From: Candidatus Liberibacter solanacearum CLso-ZC1
Lineage (GTDB): Bacteria; Pseudomonadota; Alphaproteobacteria; Rhizobiales; Rhizobiaceae
Assembly: GCF_000183665.1 (NCBI RefSeq)
Contig: NC_014774.1
Location: 620,001-684,000 of the forward strand
Direction: 5' to 3'
DNA: 64,000 nt
Under the pieces are notes generated by a model. It searched no databases. It was given only the letters and a program-made list of their open reading frames with translations, and was not told where the DNA came from. Position 1 is the first letter of the stretch; the number at the start of each line of letters is the position of its first letter. Made by a program: the position numbers and the translations under genes. Shown one piece after another: positions 29,245-39,818 of this stretch.

Positions 29245-31071
29245 ATGTGTGGTATCGTTGGAATTGTTGGAAAAAAAAAGGTAGAGAAACGTCTTTTTGA
29301 AGCACTGAAACGTCTTGAATATCGAGGATATGATTCTTCTGGAATGGCAACGATTTATGATGGAAAAATTCAGTGTATACGTGCACAAGGAAAACTTTCT
29401 GCATTAGATCAAGAATTGAAAAAAAATCCATTGAAAGGAAATATCGGTATTGCTCATACTCGTTGGGCAACGCATGGTATGCCTAGTAAAGAAAATGCTC
29501 ATCCACACTGCATTGATGGAATAGCTGTTATCCATAATGGTATTATTGAAAATTTTTCCTGTCTCAAAAAAGAACTTGTTTCTTTTCGATCAGTTTTTCA
29601 AACCGAAACTGATACAGAAGTTATTGCCTGTCTCTTAGCAAAATTTATCAGAGATGGTTTGAGTAAAAAAGAATGTATGCAAAAAATTATGCACTGTTTG
29701 ATAGGATCGTATGCTATAGCTGTCATTTTTGAAGATGATCCTAATACTATTATTGTTGCTCGCAAGGGGGCTCCTTTGATTATTGGTCATGGGGAAGGAG
29801 AGATGTTTATTGGATCAGATGTAACAGCGCTTGCTTTATTGACCGATAAGGTCACATATATTGAAGATGGTGATTGGGCCGTAGTGCACAGTTCTGGATT
29901 AACGATTTACGATTCAAAAAACAATGAAGTAGAGCGTGCCAGTCAGATAGTGCAGGTTGCTCCTTTTCTTGTCGGAAAAGGACAATATCGCCACTTCATG
30001 GAAAAAGAAATTTATGAGCAGCCAGAAGCTATTTCTCGAGTTCTTAGCCATTATCTTCACCTCTCGGATCATACAATCGTTCCTACTATTTTTAATTATG
30101 ATTTTGCTAAAATATCTGGTCTGCTCGTTTCTTCTTGTGGAACTTCTTATCTGGCGGGATTAATAGGAAAATTTTGGTTTGAACGTTTAGCCGGATTAAA
30201 AGTTGAAATTGATGTTTCGTCTGAATTTCGTTATCGAGATTTCGTTTATTCTTCGGAATGGGCTTCCTTGTTTATTTCTCAATCAGGAGAAACAGCAGAT
30301 ACATTGGCATCGCTGCGTTATATGCGTTCTAACGGTTTGATGATTGGATCTTTGGTCAATGTTTTGGAATCAAGTATTGCTAGAGAATCTGATTTAGTAT
30401 TTCCCATTAAAGCAGGTCCAGAAATAGGGGTGGCTTCTACTAAAGCATTTAGTTGTCAGCTTTCTGTTCTTTTAATTATGGCAATATATGCCGGAAAAAT
30501 AAGAGGGCATATTCATGCAGATCAGGAAAAAGAATTAATTGAATCCTTGATTGAAGTTCCTCGTAAGATGTTTAATATTCTTCAAAATATTTATTCACAG
30601 GTAGAAAAATTATGTTGTTTGTTATCAAAATGTCATAATATATTGTATATTGGAAGGGGATCTAGTTATCCTTTAGCGTTGGAGGGTGCTTTAAAAATAA
30701 AAGAGATTTCTTATATTCATGCCGAAGGTTACGCGGCGGGTGAGCTAAAGCATGGTCCGATTGCTTTGATTTCTCAGGATACTCCTGTCATTGTTATAGC
30801 TCCTTATGATCGATTTTTTTCAAAAAATTTGTCTAATGTACAAGAGATCGTAGCGCGTGGAGGTCGGATTGTTTTCATCACAGATGAGGAAGGCGCAAAA
30901 AGACAAGATTTTCCATCTTTAGAAACAATTGTTCTTCCTAATACAAATGAGATAATTTCTCCAATTATTTTTTCCTTGCCAATCCAGATGATAGCTTATT
31001 GCACGGCTGTTTTTATGGGGACAGATGTTGACCAACCTCGTAATCTAGCAAAATCAGTAACTGTAGAATAA
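29245..31071 (+). CDS. glmS: Glutamine-fructose-6-phosphate aminotransferase
   Basis: The product (608 residues) starts MCGIVGIVG, where Cys2 is the glutaminase nucleophile. Glutaminase-domain motifs HTRWATHG and HNGIIENF follow. Two SIS domains have SSCGTSYLAG, SQSGETADT and GRGSSYPLALEGALKIKE; the C-terminus ends QPRNLAKSVTVE as usual. It converts fructose 6-phosphate to glucosamine 6-phosphate. AGGTGG precedes the ATG. It forms an operon with glmU and the DUF502 gene. Confidence 0.97.
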   Translation: MCGIVGIVGKKKVEKRLFEALKRLEYRGYDSSGMATIYDGKIQCIRAQGKLSALDQELKKNPLKGNIGIAHTRWATHGMPSKENAHPHCIDGIAVIHNGIIENFSCLKKELVSFRSVFQTETDTEVIACLLAKFIRDGLSKKECMQKIMHCLIGSYAIAVIFEDDPNTIIVARKGAPLIIGHGEGEMFIGSDVTALALLTDKVTYIEDGDWAVVHSSGLTIYDSKNNEVERASQIVQVAPFLVGKGQYRHFMEKEIYEQPEAISRVLSHYLHLSDHTIVPTIFNYDFAKISGLLVSSCGTSYLAGLIGKFWFERLAGLKVEIDVSSEFRYRDFVYSSEWASLFISQSGETADTLASLRYMRSNGLMIGSLVNVLESSIARESDLVFPIKAGPEIGVASTKAFSCQLSVLLIMAIYAGKIRGHIHADQEKELIESLIEVPRKMFNILQNIYSQVEKLCCLLSKCHNILYIGRGSSYPLALEGALKIKEISYIHAEGYAAGELKHGPIALISQDTPVIVIAPYDRFFSKNLSNVQEIVARGGRIVFITDEEGAKRQDFPSLETIVLPNTNEIISPIIFSLPIQMIAYCTAVFMGTDVDQPRNLAKSVTVE

Positions 31072-31129
31072 GTACTTTTTGTCTTATTTTTATGAACCTA
31101 TTCAGTGATTAAACTGGAGAATCCTTGTT

Positions 31130-31849
31130 ATGTATAAAAAGTCATTACATTCATCTATTTCCGCAAAGATTCGAAATAACTTTTTTGCTGGACTTATTAT
31201 ATGTGCGCCAGCTGCAATAACGATCTGGTTTACCTTGTCTTTAATCCAATGGTTTGATAGCTTTATTGTACCCTATATTCCTAATCGATATAATCCTGGA
31301 TATTATGTTGATTTCCCTGTTCCTGGATTCGGGCTTTTAATCGTTATTATTGGTATTAATATTGTTGGATTTCTTGGAAGAAATTTACTAGGAAGATTTT
31401 TCTTTTTCATGGGAGAAGCTATCTTAAGTAATACCCCTATTGTTCGACATCTTTATAAAGGCACTCAACAAATCATTCGCACTATCCTTAAAAAGAATTC
31501 CAACTCTTTTAAACATGCATGTCTTGTAGAATATCCTAGTTCTGGTTTTTGGTCTTTATGCTTCTTAACGACAGATGTCAAAGGAGAGTTACAAGAAAAA
31601 TTTTTAGATCGAGGAAACCCAGATATGGTGACTGTTTTTATACCGCCAACACCGTTACCAACGGCTGGAATGCTTGTTTTTGTTCCTAGAGAAAAGGTGA
31701 TTATGCTTGATATGACTGCTGAGGATTCTGCAAAAATGCTCATATCTGGCGGACTTCTTATACCTGAAAATGTAAAATGTAGAAAAGAATATAAATCGGA
31801 TTCTGCAACATATAGTCAAGAAGATGAATCTATAGCTGAAAAAAAATGA
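31130..31849 (+). CDS. DUF502 family inner-membrane protein
   Basis: The product (239 residues) has two N-terminal membrane helices (about 20-40 and 65-90) with the family blocks FFAGLIICAPAAITIW and PGFGLLIVIIGINIVG. A soluble domain has TPIVRHLYKGTQQI, FIPPTPLPTAGMLVFVP and MISGG-like AKMLISGGLL. Function unknown; the gene follows glmS in many Alphaproteobacteria, a conserved pairing. GGAG lies about 11 bp before the start. Confidence 0.88.
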   Translation: MYKKSLHSSISAKIRNNFFAGLIICAPAAITIWFTLSLIQWFDSFIVPYIPNRYNPGYYVDFPVPGFGLLIVIIGINIVGFLGRNLLGRFFFFMGEAILSNTPIVRHLYKGTQQIIRTILKKNSNSFKHACLVEYPSSGFWSLCFLTTDVKGELQEKFLDRGNPDMVTVFIPPTPLPTAGMLVFVPREKVIMLDMTAEDSAKMLISGGLLIPENVKCRKEYKSDSATYSQEDESIAEKK

Positions 31850-32707
31850 TTATTTTTCTCTTTTTATCCCCGTCTTGAACGACGAGGATTGAAGGCGAAT
31901 TTTAGTAAAAATGGGAAAAATTGAATTGAAATTTAGATTTATATTAAATTGAAATTCTCTTTAAAAGAAATTTTATATTAATTCCTCTTTGTTTTCTACA
32001 TTTTAAGGGAGAAAGCATTGGAAATAGCAAGTCATGATCAGCTTCTCTCTTCCTTTTACGCGCAATACGCAATTGTTGGAGAATTTATTTTCCTTCTGCT
32101 GTTTGTGGATCTTTTTGTATGGAGTTGTGATAGGATCCAGTTATTATATTTTTTATTCTTTTGAACATACTATTTTTGGAGGTGATCTATGGATTTCAAG
32201 GTTTTTCTTTGATTCACATCACTTCCTTGTGGAGGTAATTCTATAGCTTTTATGGCTTTTGCGTGGTGCTTGGATTTATGAGAATCACAACCATTGAGTA
32301 GTGATAATATTCCTTATAATAGGGATTATGTTTATTTTATTCATATACTTTTTCTTCTCAATTATTTTATATTAACTGATAATATAATTATTTTTTTAAT
32401 ATAATAGTACTATATTTCAATATATTAAATATATTTCAAAGTATAATAGATGTTTTTAATAAAATAAATATATTATTATTATTTAATTTATTTAATAAAA
32501 ATATTTTAATAACTTATTATTTCTATTTTTTCTATCTTATACTTATACTATTATTTTCTAACATACGAGAAATGGTTTGATTATCACGGAACAATAAGTC
32601 AACAATCTCCTTAAGCGAGATGCTTTGAAGTGTTTAAAGCAACTTTGAAATTGATTTGCCAACTTTTTCACATAATTGGCAAGATATGCATTGGTAACTC
32701 GATTTAA
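31850..32707. other. Long spacer between convergent DUF502 and recG units
   Basis: The 858-bp stretch contains the hairpin above and a TTG-started 48-codon frame at 32018-32164 with an excellent ribosome-binding site (GGGAG, 6 bp before) and a hydrophobic middle; it looks like the start of a decayed membrane-protein gene, with more coding-like sequence in the next frame up to about 32246. From 32370 to 32540 the DNA is almost pure A/T. Confidence 0.4.
31866..31888 (+). terminator. Hairpin after glmU-glmS-DUF502
   Basis: TCCCCGTC pairs with GACGAGGA (one mismatch) around TTGAAC, 17 bp after the DUF502 stop. There is no following T-run, so rho-independent termination is doubtful. The central 15 bases recur exactly in a hairpin at 50065. 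Confidence 0.35.
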
Positions 32708-34810
32708 TTATCCTGCTTTAATAAATTGAAATGCTTCATTATATCGATAGAGGTATAAAAGTATGCGTAGAGATCGTCCTCGAACACTGGTCAGATTTGG
32801 ATCTTGTTTGATAATATTGATGGCATCTTTGCGTGCTATTTCTAATAGTGTACTATGTAATTCAGGTTGAGCAATGAGAAATTTTGGCATTCCAGATTGC
32901 TTTATGCCAAGAATTTCTCCTTCTCCACGTTGCTTTAAATCTTCTTCAGCAATAAGAAACCCATCTTCTGTATTTCTGAGTATAGATAATCTTGTATAAC
33001 TAACTCTACTTAGAGGAGGGTGGTATAGTAAAATACAACTTGATACTTCTTCGCCACGCCCAACCCTTCCTCTTAATTGATGGAGTTGCGCAAGTCCAAA
33101 ATGTTCTGCATGTTCTATTATTATAATAGAAGCATCAATAACATCTACTCCGACTTCAATAACGGTTGTTGCAATTAACAATTTATATGTTCCATTTTTA
33201 AAAGAATTCATGATTGATTCCTTGTCAGTATCAGACATGCGTCCGTGAATGATAGCGATATCTGATCCAAACTGTTCTTGCAGGCTTTTAAAGCGTTCTA
33301 TCACTGAACAAAAATGCGATTCTTCTTTTTCTTCGATTTGAGGACAAATCCAATAGGCTTTTTTATTTTCGGACACAACTACTTTCAGTCTTTCAACAAC
33401 TTCATTTATTCTACTAATAGGAATAATAACGGTTTTAATAGGTTTTCTGCCTGCAGGTTTTTCCGTTATTTTGGAAACATTAATGTCACCAAAAGCGGTG
33501 AGAATAAGTGTGCGAGGAATAGGAGTTGCTGTCATCAATAAGACATGAGGAGAATTGCCTTTTTGAGTCAATTTAAGACGTTGTTGAACTCCAAAACGAT
33601 GTTGTTCATCTACAACAATTAAAATGAGTTTATGATATTGAATGGAATCTTGAAAAAGGGCGTGAGTGCCAATGATAATTTGTGCTTGACCATTGGCAAT
33701 ACGTTTTAAGGCTATTTTTCTTTGTGATTTGGGCATATTCCCTGTAATAATTTCGATACCAATTTGAGAATCTTGCGTGTATTTTTTGATGAATTCATAG
33801 TGTTGTTGCGCTAAAATACCGATAGGAGCCATGATAACAGCTTGTCCTCCCGCTTCTACTGCTGTTGCCATGGCAATTAAAGCAACGAGTGTTTTTCCAG
33901 ACCCTACGTCTCCTTGTAGAATACGAAGCATTCTATTTTTTTGCGACATATCTTGGAGAATATCTCTGATGGCGAGGTTTTGACTTTTTGTTGGAGAAAA
34001 AGGAAGGCTTTGTACAATTTTTTGAGCTATTTTTCCTTCAACTTGGATTGGAATTCCTAATTCTTCTTTGAATTTCTTTCGAACCAGTAACAACGCAATT
34101 TGTCCAGCTAAAAATTCATCATAAGCTAATCTTTCTCTTGCAGGAGATGTCCATTCAAAATCTTTTACATCACGAGGATTGTGAATAATTTTGAATGCTT
34201 CTTTCATGGAAGGAAAGGATTTTTCTTGTAATAAATCGTTTTCTAACCACTCAGGTAATGTTGGTAATCGTGATAGTGCTTCGTCTACAATTTTTTTAAA
34301 AAAATCGGCTGATAAGCCCGTGGGAAGAGAATAAATTGGTTCAATAAGAGGTAATATTACATCTTGAGAATCGTAAAAAAAATAATGAGGATGAATCATG
34401 GTGAGGCGGTTTTTGAATTTTTTTATTTGTCCTGTAACCGTAATTTTCCTTCCTTTAAAAAAAATATTTTTCAACCACTCGGTTTTTTTGTGAAAAAATA
34501 ATAAGCTTATTTCACCAGTTCCATCATTTAGTAGAATTTGATAAGGTATTTTTTTAGGGGATCTTACAGAGGGGAGAGAGGCGATATGACCAGTTATCGT
34601 TACAACTCTTTCTTCTGAAATTTCTGAAATTTTTGGATGGTATCTACGATCAATAAAGGATGAAGGATAATAAAATAAAAGGTCTATGAAACGGGATTCA
34701 TTCGCATTTCCAAAATCTATAATTTTGGAAAAAAGCAAAACATTTTTTTCCCCGACGCCACGAAGAGACGATAAAGGGGCAAAAAGAGGATTGAGTAAGG
34801 AAGGGCGCAT
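32708..34810 (-). CDS. recG: ATP-dependent DNA helicase RecG
   Basis: The 700-residue length is standard. The N-terminal wedge/OB domain has YPSSFIDRRYHP and ITVTGQIKKFKN. Helicase motifs: GDVGSGKTLVAL (I), DEQHRFGVQQR (II), TATPIPRT (III), IHGRMSDTDKE and QLRGRVGRGEEVS (VI). It reverses stalled replication forks. It is transcribed away from sdhE-mfd; in rhizobia recG, sdhE and mfd sit together in the same way. Confidence 0.96.
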   Translation of the reverse strand: MRPSLLNPLFAPLSSLRGVGEKNVLLFSKIIDFGNANESRFIDLLFYYPSSFIDRRYHPKISEISEERVVTITGHIASLPSVRSPKKIPYQILLNDGTGEISLLFFHKKTEWLKNIFFKGRKITVTGQIKKFKNRLTMIHPHYFFYDSQDVILPLIEPIYSLPTGLSADFFKKIVDEALSRLPTLPEWLENDLLQEKSFPSMKEAFKIIHNPRDVKDFEWTSPARERLAYDEFLAGQIALLLVRKKFKEELGIPIQVEGKIAQKIVQSLPFSPTKSQNLAIRDILQDMSQKNRMLRILQGDVGSGKTLVALIAMATAVEAGGQAVIMAPIGILAQQHYEFIKKYTQDSQIGIEIITGNMPKSQRKIALKRIANGQAQIIIGTHALFQDSIQYHKLILIVVDEQHRFGVQQRLKLTQKGNSPHVLLMTATPIPRTLILTAFGDINVSKITEKPAGRKPIKTVIIPISRINEVVERLKVVVSENKKAYWICPQIEEKEESHFCSVIERFKSLQEQFGSDIAIIHGRMSDTDKESIMNSFKNGTYKLLIATTVIEVGVDVIDASIIIIEHAEHFGLAQLHQLRGRVGRGEEVSSCILLYHPPLSRVSYTRLSILRNTEDGFLIAEEDLKQRGEGEILGIKQSGMPKFLIAQPELHSTLLEIARKDAINIIKQDPNLTSVRGRSLRILLYLYRYNEAFQFIKAG

Positions 34811-34893
34811 ACTTTAATGATTACAATCAATGATGAAAACGATGATTTCATAAAGAATTATAGCAATATGTTAACAATAAGTAGAGTCATTAA

Positions 34894-35190
34894 ATGAGAA
34901 AAATTATGAATGTTCATTGTCGAAGAATTGTATACCGTTGTTGGCACAGGGGTACACGTGAAATGGATTTTATTCTAGGATCATTCGTCGATCAATTTAT
35001 TTTAGATCTGAGTCCAATCGAATTGGATATGCTCGAATCTATTATAGAAGAAGATGATTCCAATCTTTTTAAATGGTTCACAGGAATAGAAAAAGTGCCA
35101 GAACATCTTTGTACACCTATTTTTAAAAAGATCTGTGATTATTATTCAATCAATTTAAATCATAAAAATATTCTAGGAAGTCTACAATGA
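34894..35190 (+). CDS. sdhE: SdhE, FAD assembly factor for succinate dehydrogenase
   Basis: The 98-residue product has the family RGxxE motif (WHRGTREMD) and the helical Leu/Asp/Glu-rich remainder. SdhE helps attach FAD covalently to SdhA (sdhA is at 58404). A second ATG four codons in (34906) could be the true start. The stop overlaps the mfd start as ATGA, so the two are coupled. Confidence 0.92.
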   Translation: MRKIMNVHCRRIVYRCWHRGTREMDFILGSFVDQFILDLSPIELDMLESIIEEDDSNLFKWFTGIEKVPEHLCTPIFKKICDYYSINLNHKNILGSLQ

Positions 35191-38100
35191 TTTTTGGGGA
35201 TTATATCAATAAAATTAATGAAAAACCCTGCAAAAAAATCACACTTTCTCAAGTTTTTCCTGGTACAGAACCATTCGTTTTAGCAGAAATAGCGCGTTCT
35301 GGATTATCTCTTGTTTATATCGGTTCTGATGAACGTGCTTTAGTTAATATCAAGAAAACCCTTGCATTTATTGTCCCTGATATTGATGTTATTATTTTTC
35401 CAGCTTGGGATTGCCTTCCATATGATCGTATATCAGCTTCTCCTCGTGTTGTAACAGATCGTCTTGCTTGTTTTTCACATTTGATTTCTTGTAATCCATC
35501 TAAAAAAACAAGCATTATACTTACAACAGTGAGTGCGGTGATGTGCCGTTCTGTCAATTTTATGTCGATAAAAGATTGTAAGTTTTCAATACAATCTAAA
35601 GATCAGATTAGTATGGCAAAGGTTATAGAAAAATTAGAAAAAAACGGTTTTCAACGGGTCAATACGGTGTATAAAGTAGGTGAATATGCTGTACGCGGAG
35701 GTATTCTTGATGTCTATGGACCTTCTGAAAAATATCCTGTTCGTTTAGACTTTTTCGGAGATACGATAGAAAGCCTTCGTCTTTTTGATTATGCTAGCCA
35801 GCGTACGATCAGAGAAATTTCTACTTTTACAATTAATACTTTGAGTGAGGTTGTTTTAACCTCTGAAAATATCAGTCTTTTTCGTAAAAATTATCTTTTA
35901 AATTTTGGTGCAGCAACGCAAAAAGATTTACTCTATGTTACTGTTTCTCAAGGCAATCGATATCCAGGAATGGAGCATTGGTTGCCTTTTTTCTATCAAA
36001 AGATGGAAACAATTTTTTCATACTTAGCTGACTTTTGTATAGTGACAGATTCTGCTGTCAAGGATACAGCGCACAAACGTTCTCAATTGATTCAAGATTA
36101 TTATGAGGCTAGATGTCAGCATTCTTCCGACAAAAAAAATTATTCTATTTACAAGCCCATTTTACCAGAAAAACTTTATCTTACTTATCAGCAATTTGAG
36201 GCAATGCTAGAAAGTTCTAATAAATTAATTCAGATGACTCCCTTTAGCCAACAGGAAACCTCTCATAGTTGTGTTGTGTGTTTGAATGTACGTCCGGGAA
36301 AATCTTGGGTACCATCAGCTGTGCAAAAAATTGAATCGCAAGAAAATTGGGAATCAATGAATAGATTTGATCGATTTCTTAGCTATGTTGCTCAGCAATT
36401 TCAAAAAGGAAAAAAAGCCTTCATTGCTGCATCCTCCAAAGGGGCATTACAACATTTAATACACCTGATGGAAAGTGATGGCTTAAATAAAATAAAAAAG
36501 ATCGATTGTTTCAACGAAATACATTCTCTGGCTAAAGAAGAAATAGCAGCAGCAGTCCTGCCTATTGATCAAGGATTTGAAACAGGAAATATGATCCTTG
36601 TTACTGAAAAAGATCTTTTAGGAAAAAGAATTATACGTCGTACTGTTCGCAAAAGTTCTCTAGCTAATTCTTTTTTTGAATCTTCAAATATAGAAGAAGG
36701 TTCTATTATTGTTCATGCGGAGCATGGAATAGGTCGTTTTATACGTTTAAGTAGTATTGAGGTTTCTGGAACATCACATGATTGCCTCGAATTGCATTAT
36801 GCTGATAATGCTAAATTATTTGTGCCTGTAGAAAACATTGATTTGATCTCTCAGTATAGCACAGAAAATGAGACGATTATGCTGGATAAGTTGGGAGGAT
36901 CTTCTTGGCAATCACGCAAATCTAATTTAAAAAAGCGTCTTGAAGATTTGGCACAAAAACTTGTTGATATTGCAGCTAAAAGATTGATTCACAATGTGCC
37001 TGCCCTGACAGTTTCGCAAGATCTTTATAGCCAATTTGTCAAAAAATTTCCTCATGTAGAAACTGAAGATCAAGAAAAAGCCGTTGATGCTGTGATTCAA
37101 GATTTTACTAGTGGTCATCTTATGGATAGATTAATTTGCGGTGATGTAGGATTTGGGAAAACAGAGATTGCATTGCGTGCTGCTTTTATTGCAGTCATGA
37201 ATGGATTACAAGTAGCAGTTATTGCCCCTACAACGCTTCTGGTACGACAGCACTTTCGTTTGTTTTCGGAACGTTTTCAAGATTTCCCGGTGCGGATAGT
37301 GAGTGTTTCACGTTTTGTCAAACCAAAAGAAGTGGCTCTTCATAAAAAAGCCATTGCAGAAGGTCAGGTAGATATTGTGATTGGAACTCACGCTTTGTTG
37401 GATCCAAAAATTACTTTTTCCAATCTCGGATTAATTATTGTTGATGAAGAACAGCATTTTGGTGTCAAACATAAGGAAGCATTAAAGGAAACCCATACTG
37501 GCGTACATGTATTAACTCTTTCTGCGACACCTATCCCGCGTACTTTACAACTAGCAATAACAGGCGTACGAGAATTGTCATTGATTAGTATGCCGCCGAT
37601 TAATCGTATTGCTTGTCGAACTTCTATTTCAATCTTTGATCCGTTATTGATTCGGGAAACCTTAATGCGTGAATATTATCGGGGTGGTCAAAGTTTTTAT
37701 GTATGTCCCCGTTTGTTAGATTTAGATAAATGTTATGATTTTTTGCAATCAGAAGTTCCAGAGCTTAAAGTTGCGATGGCACATGGACAAATGTCTCCTA
37801 AAAATCTTGAAGAAACAATGAATGGCTTCTATGAGAGGAAATATGATATTTTGCTTTCTACCTCTATTGTTGAATCTGGATTAGATTTGCCAAATGCCAA
37901 TACAATTATTATTCAACGAGCTGATATGTTTGGCTTAGCTCAGTTATATCAATTGCGTGGACGAGTTGGTCGATCAAAAATTTCATCATTTGCTTTGTTT
38001 TTGCTTCCAGAAAACAAACCTTTAACTTCTTCTGCTCAAAAACGTTTGAGAATTTTACAGTCCTTGAATACTTTAGGGGCAGGTTTCCAGCTTGCTAGTC

Positions 38101-38744
38101 ATGATCTTGATATTCGTGGTACAGGAAATCTTTTAGGAGAAGAGCAATCCGGACATATTAAGGAAGTAGGTTTTGAACTATATCAAAAAATGCTAGGAGA
38201 AACTGTTGCGTCGATTAAAGGAAAAAGAGAATTAGTCGATAGTGATTGGTCTCCGCAAATCATGATAGAAGCATCGGTCATGATTCCTGATAGTTATGTC
38301 TCTGATGTTAATTTACGTCTTTCTTTATATCGTCGTCTTGGAAATATTACAGATCATACTGATATTAATCGTTTTAAAGAAGAAATGGTTGATCGTTTTG
38401 GTTCATTGCCTATAGAGGTCGTTCATCTCTTAAAAGTACTATTTCTTAAATTGCTTTGTCGAATAGCCAATATAGAAAAGATGGATATAGGTCCAAAAGG
38501 TATTATCGTACAGTTCCGTAATAAAAAATTTCATAATCCAGAAAAACTTTTACAGTATATTATGCAACAAAAAGGGAAGATCATTATTCGTCCTGATCAG
38601 AGTCTTTTTTTTGATTGTTTATTACCAACTATCAATAAGCGATTTATAGAGGCAAAACATATTCTTAGTCAGTTGATCAAACTTATAGATGTTGATATAC
38701 AAAAATGTGATAAAAATGATTCAGCGTCACTTAAAGTGAAATGA
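35187..38744 (+). CDS. mfd: Transcription-repair coupling factor Mfd
   Basis: The product (1185 residues) has the UvrB-like N-terminal part (DCLPYDRISASP, KVGEYAVRGGILDVY), the RNA-polymerase interacting domain (VHAEHGIGRFI, ELHYADNAKLFVPVENIDLI), and translocase motifs GDVGFGKTEIALRAAF, DEEQHFGVKHKE, SATPIPRT, QLRGRVGRS, followed by the regulatory D7 region. It removes RNA polymerase stalled at lesions and recruits UvrA. Two copies of the helicase motif family (recG, mfd) sit back to back here. Confidence 0.97.
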   Translation: MIFGDYINKINEKPCKKITLSQVFPGTEPFVLAEIARSGLSLVYIGSDERALVNIKKTLAFIVPDIDVIIFPAWDCLPYDRISASPRVVTDRLACFSHLISCNPSKKTSIILTTVSAVMCRSVNFMSIKDCKFSIQSKDQISMAKVIEKLEKNGFQRVNTVYKVGEYAVRGGILDVYGPSEKYPVRLDFFGDTIESLRLFDYASQRTIREISTFTINTLSEVVLTSENISLFRKNYLLNFGAATQKDLLYVTVSQGNRYPGMEHWLPFFYQKMETIFSYLADFCIVTDSAVKDTAHKRSQLIQDYYEARCQHSSDKKNYSIYKPILPEKLYLTYQQFEAMLESSNKLIQMTPFSQQETSHSCVVCLNVRPGKSWVPSAVQKIESQENWESMNRFDRFLSYVAQQFQKGKKAFIAASSKGALQHLIHLMESDGLNKIKKIDCFNEIHSLAKEEIAAAVLPIDQGFETGNMILVTEKDLLGKRIIRRTVRKSSLANSFFESSNIEEGSIIVHAEHGIGRFIRLSSIEVSGTSHDCLELHYADNAKLFVPVENIDLISQYSTENETIMLDKLGGSSWQSRKSNLKKRLEDLAQKLVDIAAKRLIHNVPALTVSQDLYSQFVKKFPHVETEDQEKAVDAVIQDFTSGHLMDRLICGDVGFGKTEIALRAAFIAVMNGLQVAVIAPTTLLVRQHFRLFSERFQDFPVRIVSVSRFVKPKEVALHKKAIAEGQVDIVIGTHALLDPKITFSNLGLIIVDEEQHFGVKHKEALKETHTGVHVLTLSATPIPRTLQLAITGVRELSLISMPPINRIACRTSISIFDPLLIRETLMREYYRGGQSFYVCPRLLDLDKCYDFLQSEVPELKVAMAHGQMSPKNLEETMNGFYERKYDILLSTSIVESGLDLPNANTIIIQRADMFGLAQLYQLRGRVGRSKISSFALFLLPENKPLTSSAQKRLRILQSLNTLGAGFQLASHDLDIRGTGNLLGEEQSGHIKEVGFELYQKMLGETVASIKGKRELVDSDWSPQIMIEASVMIPDSYVSDVNLRLSLYRRLGNITDHTDINRFKEEMVDRFGSLPIEVVHLLKVLFLKLLCRIANIEKMDIGPKGIIVQFRNKKFHNPEKLLQYIMQQKGKIIIRPDQSLFFDCLLPTINKRFIEAKHILSQLIKLIDVDIQKCDKNDSASLKVK

Positions 38745-38801
38745 TAACAATAAGTATGATACGTGATATTTTGTTTAATATTATAGCGATAGGTTTGGAA
38801 T

Positions 38802-39524
38802 GTGCACTGGCAAGATGATGCAATAGTTCTTGGAGTCCGTTCTTATGGTGAGAAAAACATTATTTTAGAAGTTATGACTCGCCATTATGGGCGTCATTTA
38901 GGATTCGTACGTTACGGACAATCGCGCCGTATACAACCCGTTTTACAAGTTGGAAATTTAGTAAGAGTTAATTGGAGATCTAGGTTAGAACAAGATTTAG
39001 GAGAATTTCGTCTTGAGATTATTGAATATCGTTGTTCTAAACTTCTTTCTTCTGCTATTTCTCTTTATGGATTACAATCAATGATCCCTATTTTTCGATT
39101 CTTGCCTGAACGAGATCCCTGTCCAGATCTTTATGATCTGTTAAATCTTTTTATTAATAGCCATAAAATCTCATCTATTTTAGGAAAAATTTTTATTCAA
39201 ATTGAACTTATTCTTTTGAAAAATATTGGATTTGGTCTTGAAATTACAAAATGTGTTGTGACAGGTGTCAGTCACGATCTTAGCTGGGTTTCTCCTAAAT
39301 CTGGTGGTGCTATTTGTCATTCATTAGGGCTTCCTTATGCAAGTAAAATGCTTGTATTGCCGTTGTTTCTTTGGAAAGAACAACAAAATATAGATGCAGA
39401 TTCTCTCAGAAATGCTTTTCGGTTGACGGGCTATTTTTTAGATAAATACGCTTTTCAACATAATATTATTCATTGCAATAGTCTTCGAATAAATTTTTTA
39501 AATAAATTGATAGAATTACTTTAA
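38802..39524 (+). CDS. recO: DNA repair protein RecO
   Basis: The product (240 residues) starts at a GTG and has the OB fold opening WQDDAIVLGVRSYGEKNIILEV with TRHYGRHLGFVRYGQSRR, then helical middle and a GVSHDLSWVSPKSGGAIC segment. RecO loads RecA on gapped DNA with RecR/RecF. The zinc cysteines are only partly kept, as in other alphaproteobacterial forms. It follows mfd by 57 bp and probably belongs to the same transcript. Confidence 0.9.
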   Translation: MHWQDDAIVLGVRSYGEKNIILEVMTRHYGRHLGFVRYGQSRRIQPVLQVGNLVRVNWRSRLEQDLGEFRLEIIEYRCSKLLSSAISLYGLQSMIPIFRFLPERDPCPDLYDLLNLFINSHKISSILGKIFIQIELILLKNIGFGLEITKCVVTGVSHDLSWVSPKSGGAICHSLGLPYASKMLVLPLFLWKEQQNIDADSLRNAFRLTGYFLDKYAFQHNIIHCNSLRINFLNKLIELL

Positions 39525-39818
39525 ACTTTTGTGCAGAGAACATTGCTCTGCATTAAGTATAGTTGTGAGTAGAGAGAAAGGTTAAAAGTAAAATTAGCTC
39601 AATGAAGGATTGAATATCAATCTTGAGTCCTTTTGAGCATGAAATTTTTGTAAATAATAGTAGGAACTAAGGAGGTATCCTGTTCGTCAAATAAGCATAT
39701 ACTGGTCGTTAAAGATAGTGATACCCCGAACCTTTCCGGGGTATCAAAAATTTAAATGATTTATTTTACGGTATTATGTGGCTTTTTCGCTCATAATGGT
39801 GGCATGATAATTAAGGCA
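39525..39818. other. Spacer between recO and tyrS with two hairpins
   Basis: A 7-bp hairpin (TGCAGAG/CTCTGCA, 39532-39552) lies 8 bp after recO and could end that transcript although no T-run follows. A second, perfect 9-bp hairpin (GATACCCCG/CGGGGTATC, 39720-39745) is unusually G+C rich for this genome. The sequence between them has no convincing coding frame. Confidence 0.5.
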
